DNA of 64,000 nt, from assembly GCF_000768345.1 (NCBI RefSeq), contig NZ_AVPS01000001.1, forward strand, positions 124,001 through 188,000, read 5' to 3'. The position numbers and the translations under genes were made by a program. A model generated the notes under the pieces. It made no database searches and was not told the DNA's origin. It saw nothing but the letters and a program-made list of their open reading frames with translations. Positions within the stretch are counted from its first letter, which is position 1. Each line of letters begins with the position of its first letter. This stretch comes from Lysobacter concretionis Ko07 = DSM 16239 (GTDB taxonomy: Bacteria; Pseudomonadota; Gammaproteobacteria; Xanthomonadales; Xanthomonadaceae). Shown piece by piece: positions 9,186-17,708 of the stretch.

Positions 9186-11318
9186 ATGTCCACACCTTCC
9201 AACCCGCGCAGGCATGCGCTCGCACTTGCCACCGCCATGGCGCTGGCTGCCGCGGTTCCGGCGTCCGCTGCCGGCCCCGCATCCACCGCCGGCAATGGCA
9301 CCGCCAACCTGTCGACCCTGCAACCGGGCCAGACCCACGACCGCTTCATCGTGAAATACCGCGACGGCAGTGCCCCGCAGGCCAATGCCGCCACCGTTCA
9401 ACGCTCGCTGGATGGCGCCGCCACCGCTGCCCGGACCGGCAAGGCGCTGGGTCTGCAGAGGCTCCGCCGCCTGGCGACCGGCGCCGACGTGGTGCGCGCC
9501 AGCCGCCGGCTGGACCAGGTGGAGGCCGCCGCGCTGATGCGCCAGATCGCCGCGGATCCGGATGTGGAGTACGTCGAGGTCGACCAGCTGATGAAGCCGA
9601 CCATGACCCCGAACGACACCTACTACGCCAGCAACCAGTGGCACTACTTCGAGGCCGCCGGTGGCATCAAGGCCAACGAGGCCTGGGACGTCGGCAAGGG
9701 AGCGGGAGCGGTGGTCGCGGTGCTCGATACCGGCATCACCAACCACAGCGACCTGAATGCCAACATCCTGCCGGGCTACGACTTCATCAGTGATGCCGGC
9801 ATGGCGCGCGACGGCAACGGCCGCGACTCCAATCCGAACGATGAAGGCGACTGGGTGGCGGCGAACGAATGCGGCGGCAGCCACTCCGCATCGGGCTCCA
9901 GCTGGCATGGCAGCCACGTCACCGGCACCATCGCGGCGGTCACCAACAACGGCAAGGGCGTGGCGGGGGTAGCGCACGGCGCGAAGGTCGTCCCGGTGCG
10001 CGTGCTCGGAAAGTGCGGTGGCTACACCTCCGACATCGCCGACGGCATCATCTGGGCCTCCGGCGGCAGCGTCAGCGGCGTGCCGGCCAACGCCAACCCG
10101 GCCGAGGTCATCAACATGAGCCTGGGCGGTGGCGGCAGCTGTTCGACGACCTACCAGAACGCGATCAACGGCGCGGTCAGCCGCGGCACCACGGTGGTCG
10201 TGGCGGCGGGCAACAGCAATGCCGACACCTCCGGTTCGGTGCCGGCCAACTGCAGCAACGTCATCGCGGTGGCCTCCACCACCCGCACCGGCGCGCGCTC
10301 CAGCTTCTCCAACTACGGCTCGCTGATCGATGTGGCCGCGCCGGGCAGCGACATCGCCTCCACCGTCAACACCGGCAGCAGCACGCCGGTCGCCGAGGGC
10401 TACAGCCTGATGTCGGGCACTTCGATGGCGGCCCCGCACGTGGCGGGGGTGGTCGCGCTGATGCAGTCGGCGGCGGCGGCCAATGGCGGGGTCAAGACGC
10501 CGGCGCAGATCGAGTCGCTCCTGAAATCCACCCTGCGCCCGTTCCCGGTCAGCATCGACAGGCCGATCGGCAACGGCATCGTCAATGCCAAGGCTGCGGT
10601 CGATGCGGTCGCCGGCGGCGGCGGCACGCCACCGGAAGACGGCACCCTGACCAGGGGCGTTCCGGTGACCGGACTGTCGGCCAGCAGCGGCGGTGCGGTG
10701 AATTACACGTTCGTGGTGCCGGCAGGAGCCGGCAACCTGAGCTTCGCGATCTCCGGCGGCACCGGCGATGCGGACCTGTACGTCAAGCGCGGCAGCGCGC
10801 CCACCGACAGCTCCTACGATTGCCGTCCGTACCTGAGTGGCAACAACGAGACCTGCACCTTCGCCAGTCCGGTCGCCGGCACCTACCACGTGCGGGTCAA
10901 GGCCTGGCAGGGCTTCAGCGGCGTGAGCCTGGTGGCGAACTACACCGCGGGCAGTGGCGGCGGCGACAACACTCCGCAGACCTATACCAACGGTACCGAC
11001 TACGCGATTCCGAGCCCGGGCACGGTCGACAGTCCGATCACCGTCAGCGGGCGCAGCGGCAACGGGCTGGCGGTGACCAAGGTGACGGTCGACATCCGCC
11101 ATACCTACCGCGGCGACCTGCAGATCGACCTGGTGGCACCGGACAACACCCTGTACCGGATCAAGAACTCCAGCGGCAGCGACAGTGCGGACAACGTGAT
11201 CGGCTACGCCAACATCGATCTGTCGAACAAGGCCAGGAACGGTACCTGGAAACTGCGGGTGCGCGACATGTGGGCCGGTGACACGGGCTACATCAACTCG
11301 TGGAGCATCGATTTCTGA
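9186..11318 (+). CDS. Secreted S8 subtilisin-family protease with PPC and P (proprotein convertase) domains
   Basis: A 710-residue exported serine endopeptidase. The ATG at 9186 is preferred because it gives a Sec signal peptide at once (basic MSTPSNPRRH, hydrophobic Ala/Leu core, AXA cleavage near residue 28). An inhibitor-I9-like propeptide (HDRFIVKYRDG to EYVEVDQLMKP) spans about 51-139. The catalytic domain has Asp181 (AVLDTG), His241 (WHGSHVTG) and Ser413 (GTSMAAPH). It is followed by a PPC domain at about 485-595 and a C-terminal P/homo B domain (RHTYRGDLQIDLVAP to GYINSWSIDF). This is the layout of extracellular proteases of Lysobacter and Xanthomonas. It most likely acts outside the cell as a type II secretion substrate, although that route is inferred. 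The divergent CadC-like gene is a candidate regulator. Confidence 0.95.
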   Translation: MSTPSNPRRHALALATAMALAAAVPASAAGPASTAGNGTANLSTLQPGQTHDRFIVKYRDGSAPQANAATVQRSLDGAATAARTGKALGLQRLRRLATGADVVRASRRLDQVEAAALMRQIAADPDVEYVEVDQLMKPTMTPNDTYYASNQWHYFEAAGGIKANEAWDVGKGAGAVVAVLDTGITNHSDLNANILPGYDFISDAGMARDGNGRDSNPNDEGDWVAANECGGSHSASGSSWHGSHVTGTIAAVTNNGKGVAGVAHGAKVVPVRVLGKCGGYTSDIADGIIWASGGSVSGVPANANPAEVINMSLGGGGSCSTTYQNAINGAVSRGTTVVVAAGNSNADTSGSVPANCSNVIAVASTTRTGARSSFSNYGSLIDVAAPGSDIASTVNTGSSTPVAEGYSLMSGTSMAAPHVAGVVALMQSAAAANGGVKTPAQIESLLKSTLRPFPVSIDRPIGNGIVNAKAAVDAVAGGGGTPPEDGTLTRGVPVTGLSASSGGAVNYTFVVPAGAGNLSFAISGGTGDADLYVKRGSAPTDSSYDCRPYLSGNNETCTFASPVAGTYHVRVKAWQGFSGVSLVANYTAGSGGGDNTPQTYTNGTDYAIPSPGTVDSPITVSGRSGNGLAVTKVTVDIRHTYRGDLQIDLVAPDNTLYRIKNSSGSDSADNVIGYANIDLSNKARNGTWKLRVRDMWAGDTGYINSWSIDF

Positions 11319-11339
11319 TCGAAGCCGCACGTGCCAAAA

Positions 11340-11367
11340 AAGAAACCCGCCGGAAGGCGGGTTTCTT
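11340..11367. terminator. Bidirectional intrinsic terminator between protease and rpmG
   Basis: AAGAAACCCGCC and GGCGGGTTTCTT form a 12-bp stem with a GGAA tetraloop. The A-tract at 11335-11345 gives a U-run for minus-strand transcripts, so it is a strong terminator for rpmB-rpmG. TTTCTT on the other side makes it usable for the convergent protease gene. Confidence 0.88.
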
Positions 11368-11387
11368 CATGGAACAAGCAGGGAGGC

Positions 11388-11552
11388 TTACTTGATCTTG
11401 CCTTCCTTGTAGATCACGTGCTTGCGAACGACGGGATCGTACTTCTTGATCTCCATCTTGTTCGGCGTGTTCTTCTTGTTCTTGTCGGTGGTGTAGAAGT
11501 GGCCGGTGTTGGCCGAAGAGATCAGGCGAATCTTGTCGCGCTTGGAAGCCAT
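11388..11552 (-). CDS. rpmG: 50S ribosomal protein L33
   Basis: 54 residues ([20 protein letters not shown] through [14 protein letters not shown]), the usual length and sequence of proteobacterial L33, a large-subunit protein near the E-site. It lacks the paired CxxC zinc motifs, so it is the zinc-independent form. The start is fixed by family alignment and a GAGG ahead of it. It follows rpmB with a 13-bp gap on the same strand, the conserved rpmB-rpmG operon, and ends at a strong terminator. Confidence 0.97.
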   Translation of the reverse strand: MASKRDKIRLISSANTGHFYTTDKNKKNTPNKMEIKKYDPVVRKHVIYKEGKIK

Positions 11553-11565
11553 GGGTCAGTCCTCC

Positions 11566-11802
11566 TCAGATCTTTTCGCCGCGTGCGCGGAGATCGGCCA
11601 GAACGGAGTCGATGCCGTTCTTGTCGATGGTGCGCATGGCGTTGGCGGAAACACGGAGCTTCACCCAGCGGTTTTCACTGGCGACCCAGAAGCGGCGCTC
11701 GTGAAGGTTGGGCATGAAGCGGCGGCGGGTCTTGTTCATGGCGTGCGAGACGTTGTTGCCGGTCGTCGTTCGCTTGCCGGTTACTTGGCATACACGGGAC
11801 AT
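11566..11802 (-). CDS. rpmB: 50S ribosomal protein L28
   Basis: 78 residues beginning [20 protein letters not shown] and ending LRARGEKI, full length for gammaproteobacterial L28, a structural protein of the large subunit. The reading frame stays open upstream, but the ATG at 11802 is right: the family starts at MSRVC and a Shine-Dalgarno (GAGG) lies 6 nt upstream. It is first gene of the rpmB-rpmG operon, with a candidate promoter about 200 bp upstream, implying a long leader. Confidence 0.97.
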   Translation of the reverse strand: MSRVCQVTGKRTTTGNNVSHAMNKTRRRFMPNLHERRFWVASENRWVKLRVSANAMRTIDKNGIDSVLADLRARGEKI

Positions 11803-12000
11803 GTGCACCTCGAAAGGATGTTGATGCTTCCCTTGGCCAGGGAGGCGGCGGCCCCGCCGGTTCCACGGTTCACGTGGGCGGCATGCGATACGGGTGGGTT
11901 GCCGCCTGGAGGGGCGGACGCTGGAACCGGGCAATCCGGAATCGCGCTTCCGGGAGCCGCCTTGCAGCCTTGTACGGCCGCTGGACACAGCGAGCCGCGC

Positions 12001-12030
12001 ATTATGCGGTAAACCCGCACTTCGGGGCAA
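12001..12030 (-). promoter_or_regulatory. Candidate rpmB-rpmG promoter
   Basis: On the minus strand TTGCCC (12030-12025) and CATAAT (12006-12001) are separated by 18 bp, followed by a GC-rich discriminator (GCGCGGCTCGC). This resembles stringently controlled ribosomal-protein promoters. It would leave a leader of about 190 nt. Assigned by eye from consensus only. Confidence 0.45.
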
Positions 12031-12279
12031 GTTTGCGGTCGGGGCTGGCTTTGACGGTGGCCGCGCAAGCATGGAAAACAGCAAGAGCAGGAGCAAGAGC
12101 GGTTTAATGACTTCGGCTGCAGCGTCGCCCTGCCGGGGTGCTTGCTGCCCGGTTCGGGCGACCATCCCTGGTCGCACTCACCGCCGCAGGCCATCCATGG
12201 CCTGCTGTCCGCAACACCCCGCCAGGACGCCGCATCGGCCAGTGACTGATGTGGCTTTTTCGTGCGAGAAAAGCGTGTT

Positions 12280-12388
12280 CGCTTTTGATTTCCCTTCAGC
12301 CACCGGAGGATCCCGGTGGCGGTTGCCGGGTGTCCCGATCACCAAGCGAATATCGTGGAGCGACTGATCGGGACACCCGGCAACCGCC
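12280..12388 (-). repeat. 109-bp structured repeat, copy C
   Basis: 24-nt perfect arms at 12318-12341 and 12365-12388 flank a 23-nt loop. A second hairpin, CCACCGG...CCGGTGG (12300-12319), and a CAAAAGCGA block (minus strand, 12288-12280) complete the unit. Read on the minus strand it aligns end to end with copy A at 56045-56153: the same length, an identical loop, and stem bases changed in compensating pairs. Confidence 0.8.
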
Positions 12389-12446
12389 CTGCGCAACACT
12401 CCACGCCGCCTCTTTCACGATGCCCGCCGCATCGGCTGGGCTCCGG

Positions 12447-14237
12447 TCAGCCTTTAAGATCCTTTGCCGCTGCGGAGTCGGAAATGAAAGCCCGCACCTG
12501 GCTCTCCAGTACCGGCAGCGGCACCGAGCCCAGTGCCAGCACCATGTCGTGGAAGGCCTTGAGGTCGAACTTGTCGCCCAGTGCCTGCTCCGCCTCGCCG
12601 CGCAGGCGCACGATCGCCAGCTCGCCGAGCTTGTAGCTCAGCGCCTGGCCGGGCCAGGAGATGTAGCGGTCGACCTCGGTGGTGACCTCGTGCTCGCTCA
12701 GCGCGGTGTGGTCGCGCAGGTAGGCCAGCGCCTGGTCGCGGGTCCAGCCCTGGGCGTGCACGCCGGTGTCGATCACCAGTCGCGCGGCGCGCCACATCTC
12801 GTAGGTCAGCCGGCCGAAGTGCTCGTACGGGGTCTGGTAGATCCCCATTTCCTCGCCGAGTTTTTCCACGTACAGGCCCCAGCCTTCGCCGAACGCGGAG
12901 ATGTAGGTTTCGCGGCGGAAGTCGGGCAGGCCGGTCTGTTCGGCCGCCAACGCGCCCTGCATCGCGTGGCCGGGGGCGGCCTCGTGCAGGGTCAGGGCGG
13001 GCAGGTTGTACAGCGCGCGCGACGGCAGGTCGTAGGTGTTGAGCCAGTAGGTGCCGTTGCCGCCGCGGCCGCTGGTCCAGAACGGGGCGATGTCCGCCGG
13101 CACGGGGACGATGGTGAAACGCCCGCGCGGCAGGGTGCCGATGAACTTGCCGAGCTCGCCGTCGATGCGCTTGGCGATCCAGGCGGCGCGGTTGAGCAGT
13201 TCCTGCGGAGTCTTGGCGTAGAACTGCGGATCGGTGCGCAGGAACTGCAGGAACTCGGCGAAGCTGCCCCGGAACCCGACCTCCCTGATGATCGTGTTCA
13301 TCTGCGCCTGGATGCGCGCGACTTCGTCCAGGCCGATCCGGTGGATCTCGTCGGGGCTCAGGTCCAGCGTGGTGTATTCGCGGATCTGCTGGTGGTAGAA
13401 CGCCTCGCCGTCGGGCAGCTCGGAGGCGCCCAGCGTGGTGCGGGCGCGCGGCACGTATTCATCGCGGAAAAACGCCAGCAGCTTGCGGTACGCGGGGATC
13501 ATCCGATCGCCGATCGCGGCGCGGGCATCGGCGCGCAAGCGGGCCTGCTCGGCGGCGGGGATGCTGGCGGGCAGTTGATTCAGCGGCGCATAGAACGTCG
13601 ACTTGGTCGGGTCGTCGAGATCGGCGATCGTGGCGATCGAGACGTCGCGGCCGTCGAGCACCGCGCGCGGCACGCTGAAGCCGCGATCCAGCCCGGCCCG
13701 CATGTTGGCGATGTGCTCGTCGAAATAGCGCGGCACGTCGGCCAGGCGGTCGATGTAGGCGCGGTAGTCGGCGGCGGTGCGCATCGGCCGGCGGGTCATG
13801 AAGCCCAGGTTCGACCAGAACGAGGAGTCGGAGTTGAACGGCATCTCGTAGGCGCGGAAACGCACTCCGGCGGCGAGGTTCTCGACCTGCGGCCGGTACA
13901 CGGCCAGGTGGATGCGGTTCTCCGGTGACAGCGCGGCGGGGTCGAGTGCGTCGAGTTCGGCCAGCACGCCTTCCCATACTTCCAGTCGCGCGGCCTGGCT
14001 GGCGGCATCGACCGACGGCAGCCGGCGCTGGCTGACATCACCGTCGCTGTCCTCGTCGGCGCTGCCGAACTGTGCCTTGCGCCAGGCCCATTCGCGTTCG
14101 TGGATCGCCTGGAAGCGGGCGTCGGCGGCGGACGCCCTGGTGGCGGCTGGCGTGGCGGCCGGACTGTCGGCAACGGCGGCCGTCGCGGTGGCGGGCAGAA
14201 ACGCAAGGGCAAGCAGGACAGGCAGCAGGGCTTTCAC
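12447..14237 (-). CDS. DUF885-family putative metallohydrolase, exported
   Basis: About 596 residues from a GTG at 14237, chosen because it is followed directly by a signal peptide (KALLPVLLALAFLPATATAAVADS). The frame extends 13 codons further upstream to another GTG. DUF885 (COG4805) proteins resemble M32/M3-type metallopeptidases. The hallmarks are LHEAAPGHAMQ, a HExxxGH-like metal site, and the downstream AFGEGWGLYVEKL with a probable third ligand Glu. Location should be periplasmic or lipid-associated, and the substrate is unknown, though peptides are likely. It lies downstream of parB with about a 90-bp gap on the same strand; this neighbour gives no functional clue. Confidence 0.85.
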   Translation of the reverse strand: MKALLPVLLALAFLPATATAAVADSPAATPAATRASAADARFQAIHEREWAWRKAQFGSADEDSDGDVSQRRLPSVDAASQAARLEVWEGVLAELDALDPAALSPENRIHLAVYRPQVENLAAGVRFRAYEMPFNSDSSFWSNLGFMTRRPMRTAADYRAYIDRLADVPRYFDEHIANMRAGLDRGFSVPRAVLDGRDVSIATIADLDDPTKSTFYAPLNQLPASIPAAEQARLRADARAAIGDRMIPAYRKLLAFFRDEYVPRARTTLGASELPDGEAFYHQQIREYTTLDLSPDEIHRIGLDEVARIQAQMNTIIREVGFRGSFAEFLQFLRTDPQFYAKTPQELLNRAAWIAKRIDGELGKFIGTLPRGRFTIVPVPADIAPFWTSGRGGNGTYWLNTYDLPSRALYNLPALTLHEAAPGHAMQGALAAEQTGLPDFRRETYISAFGEGWGLYVEKLGEEMGIYQTPYEHFGRLTYEMWRAARLVIDTGVHAQGWTRDQALAYLRDHTALSEHEVTTEVDRYISWPGQALSYKLGELAIVRLRGEAEQALGDKFDLKAFHDMVLALGSVPLPVLESQVRAFISDSAAAKDLKG

Positions 14238-14328
14238 GGCATCCACGGGTGACCAGATGGAGGCCGATCTTCGCACCCGAACCGCAGCGTGCCCACGGGC
14301 CGAAAGTATCGGCCCGCGCTGGGCGGGG

Positions 14329-15273
14329 TTACTCGCGGCCGGGGCGCAGCTTTTCCAACACGCCTTCCAGCGTGTCCAGGTTGCTGTAATGGATCACCAG
14401 CCGGCCCTTGCCGCCGCGACCGTGCAGCACGCTGACCTGGGTGTTGAGCGATTCCGACAGCTCGCGTTCGAGGCTGACGATGTCCGCCTGCGGGCGGGCT
14501 TTGGTCGGCCGTGCGCGCTTGCCCTCGGGCACCTTGCCCAGGGCGAACTGCTGCGCGCGGTGCTCGACCTCGCGCACCGACCAGCCGTGTTCGGCCGCTT
14601 CGCTGGCCAGTTTGCTGGCCAGTTCTGGTGCCAGGGTCAGCAGGGCGCGGGCGTGGCCCATCTCCAGCCGCCGGGCTTCCAGCAACGCGCGGATCGCCGG
14701 CGGCAGCTCCAGCAGGCGCAACAGGTTGGACACGGCGGCGCGTGAGCGTCCGACCGCGCCGGCGGCCTGGGCGTGGGTCAGGTCGAATTCATCGATCAGC
14801 CGCTGCAGTGCGGACGCTTCTTCCAGCGGGTTGAGGTCCTCGCGCTGGATGTTCTCGATCAGCGCCATCGCGATCACGGTGCGGTCGTCGACCTCGCGCA
14901 CCACCACCGGGATCTCGCTCAGGCCGGCCAGCCGCGAGGCGCGCCAGCGGCGCTCGCCGGCGATGATCTCGTAGGTCTTGCCGCCATGTTCGCGGGTCTC
15001 GCGCACCACGATCGGCTGGATCACGCCCTGCGCGCGGATCGACTCGGCCAGCTCCTCCAGCTTGTCCTCGTCCCAGTGCTTGCGCGGCTGGTACCTGCCC
15101 GGCGCGAGCGCGTCGACTGGCAGGTGGCGCAGCACGTCGCCGGCACCGGCTTCCAGCGCCGGCACCTCGGCCTTCGGCCCGAGCAGGGCTTCCAGGCCAC
15201 GACCCAGGCCGCGTTTGCGGGCGGCGGTCTTGGCGGCAGCGGGGTTCTTGGCGTCGTCCTTCACGGCACTCAT
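14329..15273 (-). CDS. parB: Chromosome-partitioning protein ParB
   Basis: 314 residues. ParB is a CTP-dependent DNA clamp that loads at parS, spreads, and works with ParA to segregate origins. The N-terminal ParB/Srx CTPase fold shows QPRKHWDEDKL, GVIQPIVVR and GERRWRA (106-112). The central helix-turn-helix follows (THAQAAGAVGRSRAAVSNLL, about 165-184), then a C-terminal dimerisation domain (LSESLNTQVSV to LEGVLEKL). The N-terminus carries the KRGLGRGLEALLG box that contacts ParA. The ATG overlaps the parA stop (ATGA), so the two are translationally coupled. No clear full parS site is visible in the window. Confidence 0.97.
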   Translation of the reverse strand: MSAVKDDAKNPAAAKTAARKRGLGRGLEALLGPKAEVPALEAGAGDVLRHLPVDALAPGRYQPRKHWDEDKLEELAESIRAQGVIQPIVVRETREHGGKTYEIIAGERRWRASRLAGLSEIPVVVREVDDRTVIAMALIENIQREDLNPLEEASALQRLIDEFDLTHAQAAGAVGRSRAAVSNLLRLLELPPAIRALLEARRLEMGHARALLTLAPELASKLASEAAEHGWSVREVEHRAQQFALGKVPEGKRARPTKARPQADIVSLERELSESLNTQVSVLHGRGGKGRLVIHYSNLDTLEGVLEKLRPGRE

Positions 15274-16079
15274 GCGGCGGTCTCCGGTGTCTGCTGTGCC
15301 CTGGTGGCCTGGGTGCGCTCGCGCTGGCGGCGCAGCACTTCGCCGGCGAGGCCGAGATAGGCGATGCCGCCGCGGCTGGCGCGGTCGTAGCCGACGATGC
15401 TCTGGCCGTGGCTGGGCGCTTCGGCCAGGCGCACGTTGCGCGGCACGATGGTGCGGAACACCTTGTCGCCGAAGTGGTTGGTCAACTCCGCGGACACCGC
15501 GTTGGCAAGGTTGTTGCGCACATCGAACATGGTCCGCAGCACGCCTTCGATCTCCAGCCCCGGATTGAGGTTGGCGCGGATCGCCTCGATGGTGTCGAGC
15601 AGCGCGCTGATGCCTTCCAGGGCGTAGTACTCGCACTGCATCGGCACGATCACCGAGTCGGCCGCGGTCAGCGCGTTGAGGGTCAGCAGCGACAGGGCCG
15701 GCGGGCAGTCGATCAGGATGAAGTCGTAGTTGCCGGCGACCGGCGCCAGCGCGCGCTTGAGCTGCTGCTCGCGCGCGTCGGCGGTCATCAGCCGCAACTC
15801 GGCGGCGGTCAGGTCGATGTTGCCGGGCAGCAGGTCGAAGTCTTCCGCGGTGCGCACGATCGCGGCGGCGGCGGTGTCCTCGCCCAGCAACACCTCGCAG
15901 ATCGAGGTGTCCAGCTCGCGCTTGTTGACGCCGCTGCCGGTGGTGGCATTGCCCTGCGGGTCGAGGTCGACCAGCAGCACTTTCCTGGGCGTGCGTGCCA
16001 GTCCGGCGGCCAGGTTGACCGCGGTGGTGGTCTTGCCGACCCCGCCTTTCTGGTTGGCGACGGCGATGATTCGGGCCAT
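15270..16079 (-). CDS. parA: Chromosome-partitioning ATPase ParA
   Basis: 269 residues from the ATG at 16079. This start gives the canonical MARIIAVANQKGGVGKTT beginning and has an AGGGG about 9 nt upstream, whereas the frame extends seven further codons. ParA (Soj type) is a deviant Walker ATPase that binds nucleoid DNA as an ATP dimer and moves ParB-parS complexes. Visible are the deviant Walker A KGGVGKTT (residues 11-18), VDLDPQGNAT (A' region) and LIDCPPAL (Walker B). It sits in the conserved order rsmG-parA-parB and overlaps parB by 4 nt. Confidence 0.97.
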   Translation of the reverse strand: MARIIAVANQKGGVGKTTTAVNLAAGLARTPRKVLLVDLDPQGNATTGSGVNKRELDTSICEVLLGEDTAAAAIVRTAEDFDLLPGNIDLTAAELRLMTADAREQQLKRALAPVAGNYDFILIDCPPALSLLTLNALTAADSVIVPMQCEYYALEGISALLDTIEAIRANLNPGLEIEGVLRTMFDVRNNLANAVSAELTNHFGDKVFRTIVPRNVRLAEAPSHGQSIVGYDRASRGGIAYLGLAGEVLRRQRERTQATRAQQTPETAA

Positions 16080-16290
16080 GCGACACATCCCCTGGGTCAC
16101 GGTTGCGGAATACGAGGTGCAAAGGACGGCGCGGCACGCCGACCGGACAGGGGATTATGCCCGCCCCGGTCGCGGCCTGCCGAACCGCCGGTCACGGCTT
16201 GGTGCGCGGGCTGCGGATGAACGCGTTTGGCGGGTGCTGCCGGGGCGACGGGGGCGGTTTCTGCCCGTGCGTCGCCGTGAGGCCGTGGTT

Positions 16291-16983
16291 TCAGGACGAG
16301 GGCGCGCGCTGGACGACAACGCGCTGGACAACAACCAGGTGGCGTTCGGCGCTGAGCCCGGGAACCGCCAGTGCATGCGACTGGCTGACGGCCCAGCCGG
16401 CCGGCAACGCGGCGATCTCATCGGTCGGGTAGACGCCCTTCATCGCCAGCAGGCGGCCTTCGGGTTTCAGCAGGTGGCCGCCCAGCTCGAGGATCAGCGG
16501 CAGGGTCGCCAACGCGCGCGCAGTGATCGCGTCGAATTGGCCGGGCAGATCCAGCGCCTCGATCCGCGACTCGGCGACCTGCACGTCGCGCAGGCCGAGC
16601 TTGCGCACCACCTCGCGCATGAAGCGGACTTTCTTGCCGTTGCTCTCCACCAGCGTCACCCGCAAACCCGGCTTGGCGATCGCCAGCGGAATTCCCGGCA
16701 GCCCGGCACCGGTGCCCAGGTCGGCCAGGGCGCCGCCGGCCGCGGCGATGGCGTCGACGTACGGGTGCATCGCCAGCGAGTCGAGCAGGTGCTTGTCGAC
16801 CATGTCCAGCGGATCGCGCACGGCGGTCAGGTTGTAGGTGCGGTTCCAGCGCAGCAGCAGTTCGAGGTAGTCCGACAGCGGCGCGGCGATGGCGCGGTCG
16901 AGGGCGAGCGCGTCGAGTCCGGCGTCAAGGCGCTCGCGGGCGGCGACGGGCAGGGTCGGGGCGGCGGAGGGCGGGGTAGTCAT
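16291..16983 (-). CDS. rsmG: 16S rRNA (guanine527-N7)-methyltransferase RsmG
   Basis: 230 residues. RsmG (GidB) methylates N7 of G527 in 16S rRNA using S-adenosylmethionine; loss gives low-level streptomycin resistance in several bacteria. The fold is clear: [14 protein letters not shown] and HLLDSLA in the N-terminal half, SAM motif [17 protein letters not shown] (about 87-102), [11 protein letters not shown], and ITARALATL. About 210 bp separate it from parA downstream on the same strand. The gene order matches gidB-parA-parB clusters, which in many bacteria lie near the replication origin. Confidence 0.96.
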   Translation of the reverse strand: MTTPPSAAPTLPVAARERLDAGLDALALDRAIAAPLSDYLELLLRWNRTYNLTAVRDPLDMVDKHLLDSLAMHPYVDAIAAAGGALADLGTGAGLPGIPLAIAKPGLRVTLVESNGKKVRFMREVVRKLGLRDVQVAESRIEALDLPGQFDAITARALATLPLILELGGHLLKPEGRLLAMKGVYPTDEIAALPAGWAVSQSHALAVPGLSAERHLVVVQRVVVQRAPSS

Positions 16984-17024
16984 CGGCGGGGATTATGACG
17001 CGAGTCGACCGTCGGCTTGCCGGC

Positions 17025-17630
17025 TCACCTCGGGTGCCAGGCCAGCGCGCCGACATAGCCGGGAAACGGCGCGAGTTCTTCCAGCGTCCACTGCGCCGGC
17101 GCGCCCAGGGCGGGATCGCAGTCGGCCAGCCGCAGGCCGCCGGGCGTATCGACCAGCACCAGCTTGTCCAGACCGAACGACAGCCCGTGCCCGTGCGCCT
17201 TGAGCACGGCCTCCTTCGCGCACCACAGGCGCACGAACGTGCGCTGGCGCGCCGGTGCGTCCAGGCGGTCGAGCCAGTCGGCTTCGGAAGCATGGAAAAA
17301 CCGGCGGGCGAGCTCCTGCGCGCGGGGCCGCGGACGTGGCCATTCCAGGTCGATGCCGACGTGCAGGTTCCGGCCCAGCGCGACCAGCAGCCCTTCGCCG
17401 CTGTGGCTCCAGTTGCAGTCCCAGTCGCCGAACCTGCCGCCCAGTTGCGGACGTCCGCGCTGGTCGCGTTGCAGCACCAGGTCCGTGGCCGTCGTGCCCA
17501 GCCGGCTTGCCAGCCAGTGGCGCGCGACCGGCTCGGCCGCCTGCCCTCGCGGCAGCGGCAGCCAGGCCCAGCACGGCGCGTCGGCAGCGAGCGCGTCGGG
17601 AGTGGGCGCGTCTTGGGCAGGCGGGGCCAT
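17025..17630 (-). CDS. 4'-phosphopantetheinyl transferase superfamily protein
   Basis: 201 residues. Enzymes of this family move phosphopantetheine from CoA to a carrier-protein serine. Key residues are present: the Mg2+ motif VGIDLEW (Asp94, Glu96) and FVRLWCAKEAVLKAHGHGL (Trp136, Lys139, Glu140), and NWSHSGEG, the CoA-contact strand. The length lies between AcpS and full Sfp, fitting the HetI/AcpT-like group. It is divergent from an AMP-ligase gene 78 bp away. In Xanthomonas a HetI-like transferase and a 3-hydroxybenzoate:ACP ligase (XanA2) act together in xanthomonadin (aryl polyene) synthesis. By analogy this pair may serve pigment assembly; that is inference. Confidence 0.88.
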   Translation of the reverse strand: MAPPAQDAPTPDALAADAPCWAWLPLPRGQAAEPVARHWLASRLGTTATDLVLQRDQRGRPQLGGRFGDWDCNWSHSGEGLLVALGRNLHVGIDLEWPRPRPRAQELARRFFHASEADWLDRLDAPARQRTFVRLWCAKEAVLKAHGHGLSFGLDKLVLVDTPGGLRLADCDPALGAPAQWTLEELAPFPGYVGALAWHPR

Positions 17631-17708
17631 GCGTACGGATGTGGTCGGTTCCGGGGCGGTCAGCGTAAGCTAATCCGAGGGGAGCGGCCGTGCCGCAGGA
17701 TGAAACAC

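Larger units (their letters stand above)
11803..12446. other. Gap upstream of rpmB holding promoter and structured repeat
   Basis: A 644-bp stretch without a supported gene. It contains the rpmB leader and candidate promoter, an AGCAAGAGC-type short direct repeat near 12080-12100, and copy C of the 109-bp structured repeat. Open frames here, including one reading through the repeat, have no recognisable domain. Confidence 0.6.

Noticed and set aside
12080-12102. Short AGCAAGAGC-type direct repeats as a CRISPR or iteron array
   Set aside because: Only two or three imperfect short units, with no spacers and no cas genes.
12178-12399. Small open frame reading through structured repeat copy C, similar to a frame through copy A
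   Set aside because: The similar peptides arise because the DNA repeat is shared; there is no ribosome site, and covariation is in the stems, not in codons.
16080-16290. Search for parS and a promoter ahead of parA
   Set aside because: No parS consensus or good -10/-35 pair was seen in the gap between rsmG and parA.
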